Source of the DNA: Streptomyces sp. Ru73
GTDB lineage: Bacteria > Actinomycetota > Actinomycetes > Streptomycetales > Streptomycetaceae
NCBI RefSeq assembly: GCF_002920575.1
Contig: NZ_PQSQ01000001.1
Location: 175,068-239,067, forward strand
Reading direction: 5' to 3'
DNA: 64,000 bases
Position 1 is the stretch's first letter. Every line of letters begins with the position of its first letter. This document shows positions 33,470 to 42,643 of this stretch, piece by piece. Under the pieces are notes generated by a model. That model saw only the letters and a program-made list of their open reading frames with translations, was not told where the DNA came from and searched no databases. Position numbers and translations under genes: made by a program.

Positions 33470-35461
33470 CTAGCGGCCCGACCAGCGGATGTCCACGTCC
33501 GCCGCCCGGACGTAGCCGACCCGGTGGCCGACCTGGATCTCGTAGTACACGTCCTTGCCGCGCACGACGGCGTGCTTGCTGGTGTCGAACGTCGGTGCGT
33601 AGAAGTACTCGCCACGCGTCCGGTCGCCGACGGCGTAGCGCTGGCCCGCCTTGAGCGCGTACGGCAGCGGCGAGACCGCCTGGACCGGGACGCCCGCCGG
33701 GTAGGCCTCCTTCTCCGGGTACGCCCGGCCGTAGACCGGGATTTCGGCCCTGCCCTCCTTCGGGGTGGCGACCCAGCCCCTGGCGTTGAGCGCCGTCGGC
33801 TCGTCACCGGGGTTGTGGAACCACGCCTTCTGGCCGAGGTACCAGATCGCCGTCCAGTCGCCCTTGCGGTCCGCGACCGCGAACTGCTGGCCGGTGCTGG
33901 CGCGGGCGCCGGTGTCGTTCACCCCGGTGGTGGACGCCGCGCCACCCGGGTGCAGCCCCTCGTCCTTCACCAGCGGCGCGTCCTCGCTGGGCGCGGAGTA
34001 CAGGCGTACGGCACCCGAACCGTGCGCGGCGCACGGCTGGCCCGCCTTCTCGCAGCCGGTGTACTGCGGCTGGTTGGTGTCGTACTCGGGGTCGATGGTG
34101 ACGAGGCCGCCGCGCGGCCCGCCGGTGGGCGTCAGCGGCCGGCCCAGCAGCGCGAAGTAGTGGTCCCAGTCCCAGTAGGGGCCCGGGTCGGTGTGCATGC
34201 CCTTGATCGACGCGGTGGTGGTGCCGGGGACGTTGTCGTGACCGAGGATGTGCTGCCGGTCCAGCGGGATGTCGTACTTGTGCGCCAGATACCGCACCAG
34301 CCGCGCGGAGGTCCGGTACATCGCCTCCGTGTACCAGGCGTCCGGCGCGACCAGGAAGCCCTCGTGCTCCAGGCCGATGGAGCGGGAATTGATGTACCAG
34401 TTGCCCGCGTGCCAGCCGACGTCCTTGGTCCGGACGTGCTGGGCGATCAGCCCGTCGGAGGAGCGGAGGCTGTAGTGCCAGGACACGTAGGTCGGGTCCT
34501 GGACCAGCTTCAGCGTCGTCTCCCACGTCGCCTCGGTGTCGTGGATGACGATGTAGTCGACGCTCTGGTCCTCGGGGCGGTCCGCCAGGTCGTGGTTGCC
34601 GTAGTCGCCGTCGCCGAACTCCTGGTACGGCGCCGGCACCGACTCGCACGACACGCTCGACGGGCACTCGGTCCCCTCCGAGGGCGCCTTGCGCAGGCCC
34701 AGCGCGCGGGTCTGGGCGCGGTCGGGGGAGAGGCCGGGGGACTTGGCGAGGGTGACCCGCTGGCCCGCGTCCGTCGTCCGGGAAGCGCCGCTGCGCAGCG
34801 TGTCGTAGACCTGGTCGGCGAAGACGGTGGCGCTCTTGGCGTCGCTCGCGCCGGAGTAGCGGGCCACGGCGGCGTACCAGTCGGCGGGGTCGGCGCTCGC
34901 CTCGAGGCCGAGCCGGCGCTGCTGGTCGGCGAGGAGGGCCGCGCCGCCGGCGATGTTCGCCGCGGCGTTCTCCCGCAGCTCGCGCGCCGGCAGACCGGTG
35001 AGCCGCGCGGCCTTCGACAGGGTCTTGAGGCGCGCCGGTACCTCGGACGCGTCGGGCAGCTTCGCCTCGGCGGTCTTGCGGGCGCGCGAGGAGTCCCCGC
35101 GCGCGTCCTCGGTGCCCTCGCTGTGGTGCGGCGCCTCCTTGGCGAGCGCGGCGCGCGCGTCGGTGAGGTGCATCGGGCCGTAGCCGCCGGCCACGCTGGG
35201 CGCGCCCCGGTGGCCGTCCCAGCGGGACTCCAGGTACGAGACGCCCAGCAGGACGCTCTGCGGCACGTCGTACTTGGCGGCGGCGTCGGCGAAGGCGCGC
35301 TGGAGGGAGCCGGCGTCCGCGCCGGCGGTGGCGACCGGCGCGGCCGAGACCAGTGGCAGCAGGAGGGCGGTCGCCGCCGCGGCCGTCGCCGCCCTCCTGG
35401 TCGTTCTGCGGGTGCGGAGGGCGTCGCGTCTGGCGACGCCGTAGGAAGCGGATCCTCGCAA
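33470..35461 (-). CDS. Secreted N-acetylmuramoyl-L-alanine amidase with N-terminal lysozyme-like region
   Basis: A 663-aa exported peptidoglycan hydrolase. It has a signal peptide (RRDALRTRRTTRR, then a hydrophobic run ALLLPLVSAAPVATAGA). Next comes a lytic-transglycosylase-like region (about residues 55-200) with SVLLGVSYLESRWDG and GGYGPMHLTD. An Amidase_2/PGRP domain follows (about 295-450) with YIVIHDTE, GWHAGNWYIN, IGLEHEG and ILGHDNVPG supplying the zinc ligands. The C-terminus has an SH3-like region. The start is a TTG at 35461, supported by GAGGAGG five bases upstream; longer frames have no ribosome site. It would cleave the amide between MurNAc and L-Ala in the wall. Confidence 0.82.
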   Translation of the reverse strand: MRGSASYGVARRDALRTRRTTRRAATAAAATALLLPLVSAAPVATAGADAGSLQRAFADAAAKYDVPQSVLLGVSYLESRWDGHRGAPSVAGGYGPMHLTDARAALAKEAPHHSEGTEDARGDSSRARKTAEAKLPDASEVPARLKTLSKAARLTGLPARELRENAAANIAGGAALLADQQRRLGLEASADPADWYAAVARYSGASDAKSATVFADQVYDTLRSGASRTTDAGQRVTLAKSPGLSPDRAQTRALGLRKAPSEGTECPSSVSCESVPAPYQEFGDGDYGNHDLADRPEDQSVDYIVIHDTEATWETTLKLVQDPTYVSWHYSLRSSDGLIAQHVRTKDVGWHAGNWYINSRSIGLEHEGFLVAPDAWYTEAMYRTSARLVRYLAHKYDIPLDRQHILGHDNVPGTTTASIKGMHTDPGPYWDWDHYFALLGRPLTPTGGPRGGLVTIDPEYDTNQPQYTGCEKAGQPCAAHGSGAVRLYSAPSEDAPLVKDEGLHPGGAASTTGVNDTGARASTGQQFAVADRKGDWTAIWYLGQKAWFHNPGDEPTALNARGWVATPKEGRAEIPVYGRAYPEKEAYPAGVPVQAVSPLPYALKAGQRYAVGDRTRGEYFYAPTFDTSKHAVVRGKDVYYEIQVGHRVGYVRAADVDIRWSGR

Positions 35462-35849
35462 TGCAGCCTCCTCGGGCCGGCCCGTACCGGGCGGTGTGGC
35501 GGATGGTGCGCCGTTGGGCGTGCGGGAACCCGACAAGAGGTATCGGTTCGCCGACGATCCGTCAATCACCCCGCAACCGGTCGATTCCGCAGGTCGGCGC
35601 GGGGTCCGGGGCGGCTTCTCGGGTACCGGGCCCCGGGCCTGGGACGCGTCAGTCGAGTAGACCAATGCCGGGGCGAAACGCCGGTCCGTAACACACTCGG
35701 GAACCACACCGCCGCATGGTGCGACTGGGTGATGCCCCGATGGCCGCGACCGTACGCCACCCCGCCGCACGCCACCCCTGACCGGATGCGCACATACGTA
35801 AGCGGCGCGCCCCAGCACAGGCGCGCCGCTCCGTCCCCCCGTCAGCGGA
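35462..35849. other. 388-bp intergenic region: amidase promoter side and APH terminator
   Basis: On the minus strand TTGACG (35565-35560) and TACCTC (35542-35537) with a 17-bp spacer could be the amidase promoter. A terminator at 35801-35830 belongs to the APH-like gene. The stretch between them shows no open frame with a ribosome site. Confidence 0.45.
35801..35830 (-). terminator. Hairpin terminator of the APH-like gene
   Basis: AGCGGCGCGCC (35801-35811) and GGCGCGCCGCT (35820-35830) form a perfect 11-bp stem with an 8-base loop, 20 bp beyond the stop of the APH-like gene. Confidence 0.75.
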
Positions 35850-36983
35850 TCAGCGGGTGCCGACCGCCGCCCTCACCGCACGCCGCGCCATCTGGGCGTC
35901 GTCGTGCAGCCGCCGCAGCAGCAGGCGCTGCTCCTCACCCGCGGCGGGCGCTCCCGGCTGTCCCGTACCGGAGGAGCCGGGCGGCGCCTCCTCCCGCATC
36001 GTCCGCTGCACCGCGGTCTCGTAGCGCCGGATCTCCCGGGTCAGTACCAGCATCAGATTGACCAGGAAGGCGTCCCGGGCGGCGGGACCCGCGGCCTGCG
36101 CGAGCTGGCTGATCTGGCGGCGCGCGACCGGTGCGTCACCGAGCACCGACCACAGGGTCGCCAGGTCGTAACCCGGCAGGTACCAGCCGGCGTGCTCCCA
36201 GTCCAGCAGCACCGGGCCGGCCGGGGAGAGCAGAACGTTGTTCAGCAGCGCGTCACCGTGGCAGAACTGGCCCGTGGAGTGCGCGAGGCCGTGCATCAGC
36301 TTCTGCAGGTCGCCCAGGTCACGGTCGGTCAGCAGCCCGAGGTCGTGGTACCGCCCGATGCGGTTCGCGTAGTCCAGCGGCGCGTCGAACATGCCGGCCG
36401 GCGGACGCCAGAGGTTGATCCGGCAGACGGCGCCGAGGGCCGCACGGATGTCCGCACGCGGCGGCGCCTCCGTGGGGTGGCGCTGCACGGCCGCGACCCG
36501 GCCGGGCATGCGCTCGATGACGAGGGTGCAGTTGTCGGGATCCGCGGCGACCAACCTCGGCACGCGCACCGGTGGCCGGTGGCGTACGAAGGCGCGGTAC
36601 GCAGCTATTTCGTGCCGGAACCGCTCGACCCAGGCCGGCGAGTGGTCCAGTAAAACCTTCGCGACCGCGGTCGTGCGCCCCGTCGTGCCGACGAGGAGCA
36701 CGGACTTCCCGCCCCGCCGCAGCACCTGGACCGGGTTGAACTCCGGGCAGATGCGCTGCACCGAGGTGACCGCCGCGCGCAGCTGCGCGCCCTGGGGTCC
36801 GGACAAGTCGAGTCTTCCGCTCAGCGGTTGCGGCCCGGGCCCCTGCGCCCGCCTGATGCGGCCGCCCGGGGGCCCCGCGGCCATTCCCGCGGAGTGGGCG
36901 GGATCGAGGTACGGACCGCTGCCCGTGGGCTGCGGACGGTACGGCCGGGGCGGGGCGGTCGCGGCGGACGATGCTGCGTACAT
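35850..36983 (-). CDS. Aminoglycoside phosphotransferase-fold kinase
   Basis: A 377-aa protein of the APH/choline-kinase superfamily. The N-terminal 80 residues are Pro/Gly-rich and probably disordered. The kinase core follows: nucleotide-lysine region [11 protein letters not shown], hinge LVIERMPGR, catalytic loop [13 protein letters not shown] (the HGDxxxxN Brenner motif) and metal-binding [10 protein letters not shown]. It would phosphorylate a small molecule or metabolite. Real aminoglycoside resistance is not implied, because such paralogues are common housekeeping genes in Streptomyces. The start is the ATG at 36983. It is divergent from the NsdA/NsdB-like regulator gene. Confidence 0.78.
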   Translation of the reverse strand: MYAASSAATAPPRPYRPQPTGSGPYLDPAHSAGMAAGPPGGRIRRAQGPGPQPLSGRLDLSGPQGAQLRAAVTSVQRICPEFNPVQVLRRGGKSVLLVGTTGRTTAVAKVLLDHSPAWVERFRHEIAAYRAFVRHRPPVRVPRLVAADPDNCTLVIERMPGRVAAVQRHPTEAPPRADIRAALGAVCRINLWRPPAGMFDAPLDYANRIGRYHDLGLLTDRDLGDLQKLMHGLAHSTGQFCHGDALLNNVLLSPAGPVLLDWEHAGWYLPGYDLATLWSVLGDAPVARRQISQLAQAAGPAARDAFLVNLMLVLTREIRRYETAVQRTMREEAPPGSSGTGQPGAPAAGEEQRLLLRRLHDDAQMARRAVRAAVGTR

Positions 36984-37217
36984 GGGTGGATGAGGTCCCT
37001 TCGTGCGCCGACGAGTGGCGGTGCGCCTCCGGCCCGGTGAGGGTTGCGACACCCTGGGGAATGCGTTTCCGCCACCGGGCCGGGGGCTGCATCTCTACAG
37101 AACACGCGGCTACGGGTGGCAGACCATCTGGCGCACCCTGGCGAACCCTGGCGAATGCTCGCCCGGCACATGACGGCCGGTTACTGTCAACTCAGTCGAG
37201 GAACCTGGGGGCTTGAC

Positions 37218-38702
37218 GTGAACAGGGAGCCGAACACCCGTCTCGCGGACCTTTTCCAGCTCGCCGGCTGGTCGAAGGGCGAGCTGGCGAGGTTGGTCAA
37301 CCGGCAGGCGGCGGCCATGGGCCATCCGCAGCTGGCGACCGACACGTCCCGAGTACGGCGCTGGATCGACATGGGGGAGACCCCGCGCGATCCCGTACCG
37401 AAGGTACTGGCGTCCCTTTTCACCGAGCGCCTCGGCCGTGTCGTAACCATCGAGGACCTCGGCTTCGCACGCTCCGGGCGCGCGGGGAAGCGGCAGGCCG
37501 CCGACGGCCTGCCGTGGCCGCCCGACCGTACGGCCGCGGTCCTCACGGAATTCACGGGAATGGACCTCATGCTCAACCGACGCGGCTTGGTGGGCGCGGG
37601 CGCGGCGCTCGCCGCGGGCTCCGCGCTCAGCAGCGCCATGTACGACTGGCTGCACGCCGACCCGGCCCTGGCAGCCGACGCCCCCCGTACCGACAACCCC
37701 CTGTCCCCCCACACCGCCGACCAGGCCGGCCTGGACCGCTACGAAGCGGCCCCCGTCGGCTCCCAGGAGATCGACGCCCTGGAGCGCTCGGTGGAGGTCT
37801 TCCGCGCCTGGGACGCGGCCCGCGGCGGCGGGCTGCAGCGCAAGGCCGTGGTGGGCCAGCTCAACGAGGTGGGCGGCATGCTCTCCTACCGCCACCCCGA
37901 TCACCTCCAGCGGCGGCTGTGGGGTGTGGCGGCCAACCTCGCCGTCCTGGCCGGCTGGATGTCGCACGACGTGGGCCTGGAACCCACGGCGCAGAAGTAC
38001 TTCGTGATCGCCGCGCACGCGGCCCGCGAGGGCGGCGACCGGCCGCGGGCGGGGGAGGCGCTGTCCCGGGCCGCCCGGCAGATGGTGCACCTCGGCCGGC
38101 CCGACGACGCGCTGGACCTGATGAAGCTCGCCCAGTCCGGCTCCGGCGACCAGACCCTGCCGCGCACGCGTGCGATGCTGCACACGATCGAGGCATGGGC
38201 GCAGGCGTCCAAGGGCCAGGGGCAGGCGATGCGGCGCACCCTCGGGGAGGCCGAGGAGCTGTTCGTCTCGGACAAGCGCGACGTGCCGCCGCCCAGTTGG
38301 ATGCAGAACTTCGACGAGGCCGACCTGCACGGCATGCAGGCGCTGGCGTACCGCACGCTCGCCGAGCACGACCCCAAGGCGGCCAAGATCGCCCAGGGGC
38401 ACGCCCAGCAGGCACTGGCACTGCGCCGGGACGGCTACCAGCGCTCGCAGATCTTCGACTACCTGTCGATGGCCTCGGCCCTGTTCATCGCCAACGACCC
38501 CGAACAGGCCGACCGGTACGCCCGCCTGGCGCTGATGTCGATCGGGGAGAACTCCTCGCACCGCACCTGGGACCGGCTGCGCGAGATGTACCGCCTGACG
38601 GGGCAGTACGCCGACTACCCCAAGGTGCAGGCGCTCCGCGAGGAGATCGAACTGGCGCTGCCCAAGCAGAAGAAGCCCAGGGAAGGCACCGGCCGGGCCT
38701 GA
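37218..38702 (+). CDS. NsdA/NsdB-type TPR regulator of development and antibiotic production
   Basis: A 494-aa protein of the Streptomyces Nsd family (negative effectors of sporulation and antibiotic synthesis). The N-terminus is an HTH-like region (LADLFQLAGWSKGELARLVN ... TSRVRRWIDMGETPRDPVPKVLASL), then a linker with a hydrophobic stretch LVGAGAALAAGSALSSAMY. The C-terminal half is an alpha-helical TPR-like array (about residues 190-470). I think it is closer to NsdB than NsdA, but this is from memory and I give no symbol. The GTG at 37218 follows GGGGG. A hairpin with a T-rich tail follows the gene. Confidence 0.8.
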   Translation: MNREPNTRLADLFQLAGWSKGELARLVNRQAAAMGHPQLATDTSRVRRWIDMGETPRDPVPKVLASLFTERLGRVVTIEDLGFARSGRAGKRQAADGLPWPPDRTAAVLTEFTGMDLMLNRRGLVGAGAALAAGSALSSAMYDWLHADPALAADAPRTDNPLSPHTADQAGLDRYEAAPVGSQEIDALERSVEVFRAWDAARGGGLQRKAVVGQLNEVGGMLSYRHPDHLQRRLWGVAANLAVLAGWMSHDVGLEPTAQKYFVIAAHAAREGGDRPRAGEALSRAARQMVHLGRPDDALDLMKLAQSGSGDQTLPRTRAMLHTIEAWAQASKGQGQAMRRTLGEAEELFVSDKRDVPPPSWMQNFDEADLHGMQALAYRTLAEHDPKAAKIAQGHAQQALALRRDGYQRSQIFDYLSMASALFIANDPEQADRYARLALMSIGENSSHRTWDRLREMYRLTGQYADYPKVQALREEIELALPKQKKPREGTGRA

Positions 38703-38775
38703 GCGGCCGCCTGCCGGCTTCGGCGCCCCCATCGCCCCTCGGGGCGGGCGGACGGTGCCGGGAGAGCGCGGAAGA

Positions 38776-38801
38776 CGCCCCCAAGACCTCGGGGCGCTTT
38801 T
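38776..38801 (+). terminator. Intrinsic terminator with T-run
   Basis: CGCCCC (38776-38781) pairs with GGGGCG (38791-38796), followed by CTTTT. It lies 74 bp after the Nsd-type gene and is the only candidate in the window with a T tail. Between it and the convergent phosphatase gene, repeats of CAGCTGGGC and GGGCTTGTTCA occur (about 38860-38925). Confidence 0.65.
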
Positions 38802-38905
38802 CCCTTTCCGCACGCCCTTCTTCGCCGGCTTACGGCGGTCGATTCAGCCCGGCGGTCGTTTCAGCTGGGCTTGTTCAACCGGGCTTGTTCAGCGCTGGGC
38901 CAGTT

Positions 38906-40396
38906 TCAGCTGGGCCTGTTTCCGTCACAGACCTTGGCGATCAGTACGCACGCGTCGTCCTCCCGTTCGGCGCTGCCGAACTCCTCGACGACGATACGGA
39001 CGCTGTCCTGCGCGCTCCGTGCCCCCGCGAACCGCGGGGCCAGGGCGAGCAGCCGCTCGGTGCCTTCGTGCGCGCCGTCCGCCTCGGCCGTACGGCGGCA
39101 GGGCACCAGGCCGTCGGTGTACAGCACGAGGAGGTCGCCCGGGGCCAGCTGCTCGCTGCGCTGCGCGTACGTGGCCCCCGAGGTCGCGCCGAGCAGCACG
39201 CCCTCGGGCGGCTGCAGCTCCCGGCCGTGCCCGTCCCGGAACAGCAGCGGGGCGGGGTGTCCGGCCTGCGCCCAGTCCAGCCGGCGGGTGGCCGGGTCGA
39301 AGCGGCAGCACACGGCGCTGCCCAGCGCGGGCTGTGCCGAGGCGTCCAGGAGCTGGTTCAGGAAGCCCATCAGGGGGCCCGGCTCCTGGCCGGAGACGGC
39401 CATGCCGCGCAGCGCGCCGAGCAGCATCGCCATGCCGCCGGTGGCCGCGACGCCGTGGCCGGTGAGGTCGCCGGCGCTGAGCAGGGTGCGCCCGTCGGGC
39501 AGCTGGAGCGCGTCGTACCAGTCGCCGCCGATCAGGGCGCTGGATCCGGAGGGGAGGTAATGGGCGGCCAGGTCCAGGGCGGCCGGGCCGCCGTGCGGGA
39601 ACCGCAGGGAGCCGCGCCACGGCGGCAGCACGGCTTCCTGCAGCTCGACCGCAAGCCGGTGTTCGGTCTGCGCGATGTGCCGCTGGCGCTGCAGCGAGTC
39701 ACGGGTCTCGCGCACCGCCCGCTGGCTGCGGCGCAGCTCGCTGACGTCCCGCAGCACCGCCCACATGCAGGCCGTGCTGCCGTCGGCGTCGAGCACCGGC
39801 TCGCCCACCATGTGCACCGTGCGCACGCTCGTGTCGGGGCGCACGATGCGGAATTCGCCGTCGATCGGCTTGCCGTCCACCAGGCAGTCCGTGACCATCG
39901 CGGTCAGCTGGGGCTGGTCGTCGCAGAAGATCAGGGACGGCAGCTCGTCCAGGGTCAGGGGCCCGTCGGCCGGGTCCCGGCCGAAGATCCCGTACAGCTC
40001 GTCGGACCAGCTCACCTCGTCGGTGAGCAGATTCCACTCGGCGCTGCCCACACGGCTCAGCAGCGAGCCGCGGGCGCGGGCCTCGGGGTCCGGGTCGGGC
40101 GGGGCGGCGGGCAGCTGCAGGGAGTCGTCGGAGCCGTCCGCCGGGCCGCCCGGCAGGCCCTCTCTGAGCTGGTCCAGATGGCCGCCGAGGTCGTCGAGGT
40201 GGTGGACCGCGAGGTCGCACAGGGCCCGCTGCCAGCGCAGCCGGGCGTCCTCGTCGGGGAATCCGCCGGCCGCGGCCTCGCGCCGCACGGCGTCCAGACC
40301 GCCGCGGAGCCGACGGGCCTGCGAAATGAGTGCGTCGACCGCGCCGCGCTCCGGCGGCTGCGCGTGAGGGTGGTCCGCGAAGAGATGGGACGGCAT
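38906..40396 (-). CDS. PAS-domain SpoIIE-family protein phosphatase (PP2C type)
   Basis: A 496-aa soluble phosphatase. A helical N-terminal region (about 1-110) precedes a PAS-like domain (about 120-230: EWNLLTDEVSWSDELYGIFGRDP ... FRIVRPDTSVRTVHMVGEPV), a short coiled coil, and a C-terminal SpoIIE/RsbU domain (about 260-490). The SpoIIE domain has metal-binding aspartates in GGDWYDA, GDLTGHG, LLVLYTDGL and EREDDACVL. Such proteins dephosphorylate anti-anti-sigma factors in partner-switching networks; no anti-sigma gene is adjacent. The ATG at 40396 is chosen because GGAG stands six bases upstream. Two earlier ATGs (40429, 40450) have poorer sites. Confidence 0.85.
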   Translation of the reverse strand: MPSHLFADHPHAQPPERGAVDALISQARRLRGGLDAVRREAAAGGFPDEDARLRWQRALCDLAVHHLDDLGGHLDQLREGLPGGPADGSDDSLQLPAAPPDPDPEARARGSLLSRVGSAEWNLLTDEVSWSDELYGIFGRDPADGPLTLDELPSLIFCDDQPQLTAMVTDCLVDGKPIDGEFRIVRPDTSVRTVHMVGEPVLDADGSTACMWAVLRDVSELRRSQRAVRETRDSLQRQRHIAQTEHRLAVELQEAVLPPWRGSLRFPHGGPAALDLAAHYLPSGSSALIGGDWYDALQLPDGRTLLSAGDLTGHGVAATGGMAMLLGALRGMAVSGQEPGPLMGFLNQLLDASAQPALGSAVCCRFDPATRRLDWAQAGHPAPLLFRDGHGRELQPPEGVLLGATSGATYAQRSEQLAPGDLLVLYTDGLVPCRRTAEADGAHEGTERLLALAPRFAGARSAQDSVRIVVEEFGSAEREDDACVLIAKVCDGNRPS

Positions 40397-40737
40397 GACG
40401 TACTCCGATATCAGGCGGCGCTCGGCCATGTCTCCGGCCTTGTCGGCCATGTCTGACGGAAGGGCCGGTTACGACTGTTGCACAGGCCGCGACGCCGCGT
40501 AAGGGATTTGGCATGACCCGATACGGTGGTGCACACGGCATATGCCACCGGCTGCGCCTCCGCAACCCTACCGAGCGCTGCGGAATCCGTCGCTCCGGGC
40601 TAGGCTTCGGCCGCCGTACGGCAGTCGTTCCGCCGATCCACTGTGGCAACGACGCATACGGCCCGCGGACACCGGCAAGAATGCCGGTCAGCGGAAATCC
40701 CGTTGCCAGCCAGTCCCCCGCACCGGATGCTGACCTC
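40397..40737. other. 341-bp divergent intergenic region
   Basis: It separates the phosphatase and HEAT-repeat genes. A weak promoter-like pair TTGCAC (40478) / TAAGGG (40500) with 16-bp spacing points toward the HEAT gene, and a short palindrome GGCATATGCC is present. In-frame extensions of both genes run into it, but their starts lack ribosome sites. Confidence 0.35.
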
Positions 40738-42162
40738 ATGTTCGATCCAGACATAGCGCCCAGTGGCACCCTGCTCGGCCTCCTCCAGCGAGGCCGCGGC
40801 GACGGGACCCTGCATGCCTTGGCGGCGCCCCGGGCCGAGGCCCTGGCCGCCCTCGACGACTGCGTGCTGCGCGACCCCCGGCGCGACTGGCAGCTGGAGA
40901 ACCGCTCGCTGTACTACGCACGCCTCTACCTGCAGCTCGACGGCGGACTCGAAGAGATCGAACGGCACCTCTTCCACCCCGACGACCGCACCGACACCCG
41001 CGAGGAGCGCACCGGTCTCGCCCTTTCCGTACTGGGCCACCTCGCCTCCTACGGGCGTGACGCCGCGCTGTTCCTGTTGCGCAGCTACGCCGCGGTCGGC
41101 GGCAACTGGCGCTGGGCCCTGGACGAGCTCGCGCTGCGCGACGACGACGACGGCCTGCGCTCCCTGGCGCCCGCCGTGCTGGCCCGTTTCCCGGAGACCC
41201 CCGAGGGCGAGGCCGAGCTGGCCGCTGCCGTACGGGACGCGTTCGAGCCCCGCCCCTGGCGGCTGTGGGCCGAGGACGCCCGGTACGGCGCGCGGGTCCG
41301 CGCCGCCCATGAGCAGGGCAGTTTCGACCGCTGGCAGCGCCAGCTGACGCCGAGCGGCCCGCGCCCCGGCTGGAGCGTCCGGGAGATCCTGCAGTGGGCC
41401 GAGGACGGCCGGGCCGCCGGGCCCGCCGAGTGGCGGACCGGAGCCGCGGCCCGCTGCCTGGCAGCGGTGGCCGGCCCCGAGGACCGCCCCGAGCTGCTGG
41501 CCGCCGCGCGCAGTGGCCCGGACGCCGCGCGCGCCGCGGCCCTGCGTCACCTCGCCGAGCGCGGCGACCCCGAAGCGCTCGACCTGATCGAGGCCGCCGT
41601 GTCCGACCCGCTCGGTTCGGCGGAGCTCACGGAAGCGGCGACCAGCGCGTTCGTCCGCATGCGCGCCGTCGCAGCCATCGAGCGCGCCCGGATCTGGGCC
41701 CACCGCACGGACCGGCTGAGCGCCGTGGCCGCCGGGCTGCTGGCCCGCCGCGGCGCCGCCGGGGACGCCGACACCGTGCTGGCCGCGCTCCGCAGGACCG
41801 TGCAGTCGGAGGGCCCGGACGCGGCCGGGCTGTGGGAGCTGGCCGACGGCGTCGGACGGCTCGGCGTCGAGTGCGCGGCGCCGGTACTGCGCCACATCTA
41901 CCGCGAGACCTCCTCCTCCCACCTGCGCGGCCGTGCAGCCGCCGCGCTCGCGGCCACCGACCCCGGCTTCGCAGCGGGCTTCGCCGTCGAGTGCCTGTGG
42001 GACTGCGAGGAGACCACCCGGGAACTCGCCGCCCGTACCGCGGCGACCGGCGACGCGCGCGTCGTCGAACAGCTCCGCCGGCTGGCCGCCGACCCGGCCG
42101 AGGAGACCGAGGTCCAGACGGCGGTACGGGGCCGGATCGGCCCGGACGCCGCGGAGGTCTGA
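40738..42162 (+). CDS. HEAT-repeat protein
   Basis: A 474-aa all-helical protein without signal peptide or membrane segment. The C-terminal two thirds consist of HEAT/armadillo-like repeats, for example ARAAALRHLAERGDPEALDLIEAAV, LSAVAAGLLARRGAAGDADTVLAAL and LRGRAAAALAATDPGFAAGFAVECL. The N-terminal part is a conserved region starting MFDPDIAPSGTLLGLLQRG. It is probably a scaffold or binding protein; no catalytic motif is seen. The ATG at 40738 is where the conserved N-terminus begins. Confidence 0.75.
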   Translation: MFDPDIAPSGTLLGLLQRGRGDGTLHALAAPRAEALAALDDCVLRDPRRDWQLENRSLYYARLYLQLDGGLEEIERHLFHPDDRTDTREERTGLALSVLGHLASYGRDAALFLLRSYAAVGGNWRWALDELALRDDDDGLRSLAPAVLARFPETPEGEAELAAAVRDAFEPRPWRLWAEDARYGARVRAAHEQGSFDRWQRQLTPSGPRPGWSVREILQWAEDGRAAGPAEWRTGAAARCLAAVAGPEDRPELLAAARSGPDAARAAALRHLAERGDPEALDLIEAAVSDPLGSAELTEAATSAFVRMRAVAAIERARIWAHRTDRLSAVAAGLLARRGAAGDADTVLAALRRTVQSEGPDAAGLWELADGVGRLGVECAAPVLRHIYRETSSSHLRGRAAAALAATDPGFAAGFAVECLWDCEETTRELAARTAATGDARVVEQLRRLAADPAEETEVQTAVRGRIGPDAAEV

Positions 42163-42643
42163 GCCGAAATCCGAGCCGCGCTCCGGGGGGGGGCCGCGCG
42201 CCTGCTCACCCTGAAGCGGCCCGGTACGCGCTGCCCCCGTGCGCCCCGTCGCGGCCCGCCTCGTGCGGCGCGTGACGCCCGCTTCGTATGGCGCGCAACG
42301 CTCGCCTCCTATGGCGCGTGACGCCCGCTTCGTGCGGTGAGTGACCCCCGCCCGCGGCACCTCTGTGGCGCGTCCTCGGCCTCCGTACGACGCATGGCGC
42401 CCGCCACCCGGTCGTGGCAGGCCGGGGCGCCGCCTGCAGGAGCGTGGACGCGCCTACTGGGCAGGGCGTAGCGGAAGCGGCGACGGGCGCGCCGCGCGCC
42501 ACCGTCCTGTCACGACACTCGGGCCCCGCGGGGCAGCCGGTCCCCGCCGCCCACTCCGGCGACGACGCAACGCTCATGGGACGTTCCCCCGTTGGAAAGA
42601 TCCCCTTGGCCCCGTCCACGCCCGGCCCGCCGACAACACGGGT
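42163..42643. other. 481-bp intergenic region with 23-bp tandem array
   Basis: It contains a run of nine G (42185-42193), the tandem array at 42263-42354 with degenerate further copies to about 42410, and GC-rich DNA up to the glycosyltransferase start. No gene with a ribosome site was found. The promoter of the glycosyltransferase pair must lie here but no clear -35/-10 is visible. Confidence 0.5.
42263..42354. repeat. 23-bp tandem repeat, four copies
   Basis: Units start at 42263, 42286, 42309 and 42332, with the shared core GGCGCGTGACGCCCGC and alternating GTGCGG or TATGG heads. Period is exactly 23 bp, which is not a codon multiple, consistent with non-coding DNA. Confidence 0.75.

Noticed and set aside
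35850..36983. Aminoglycoside resistance gene.
   Set aside because: Only the general APH/choline-kinase fold is visible. The long Pro-rich N-terminus and the place beside a developmental regulator do not resemble known resistance enzymes.
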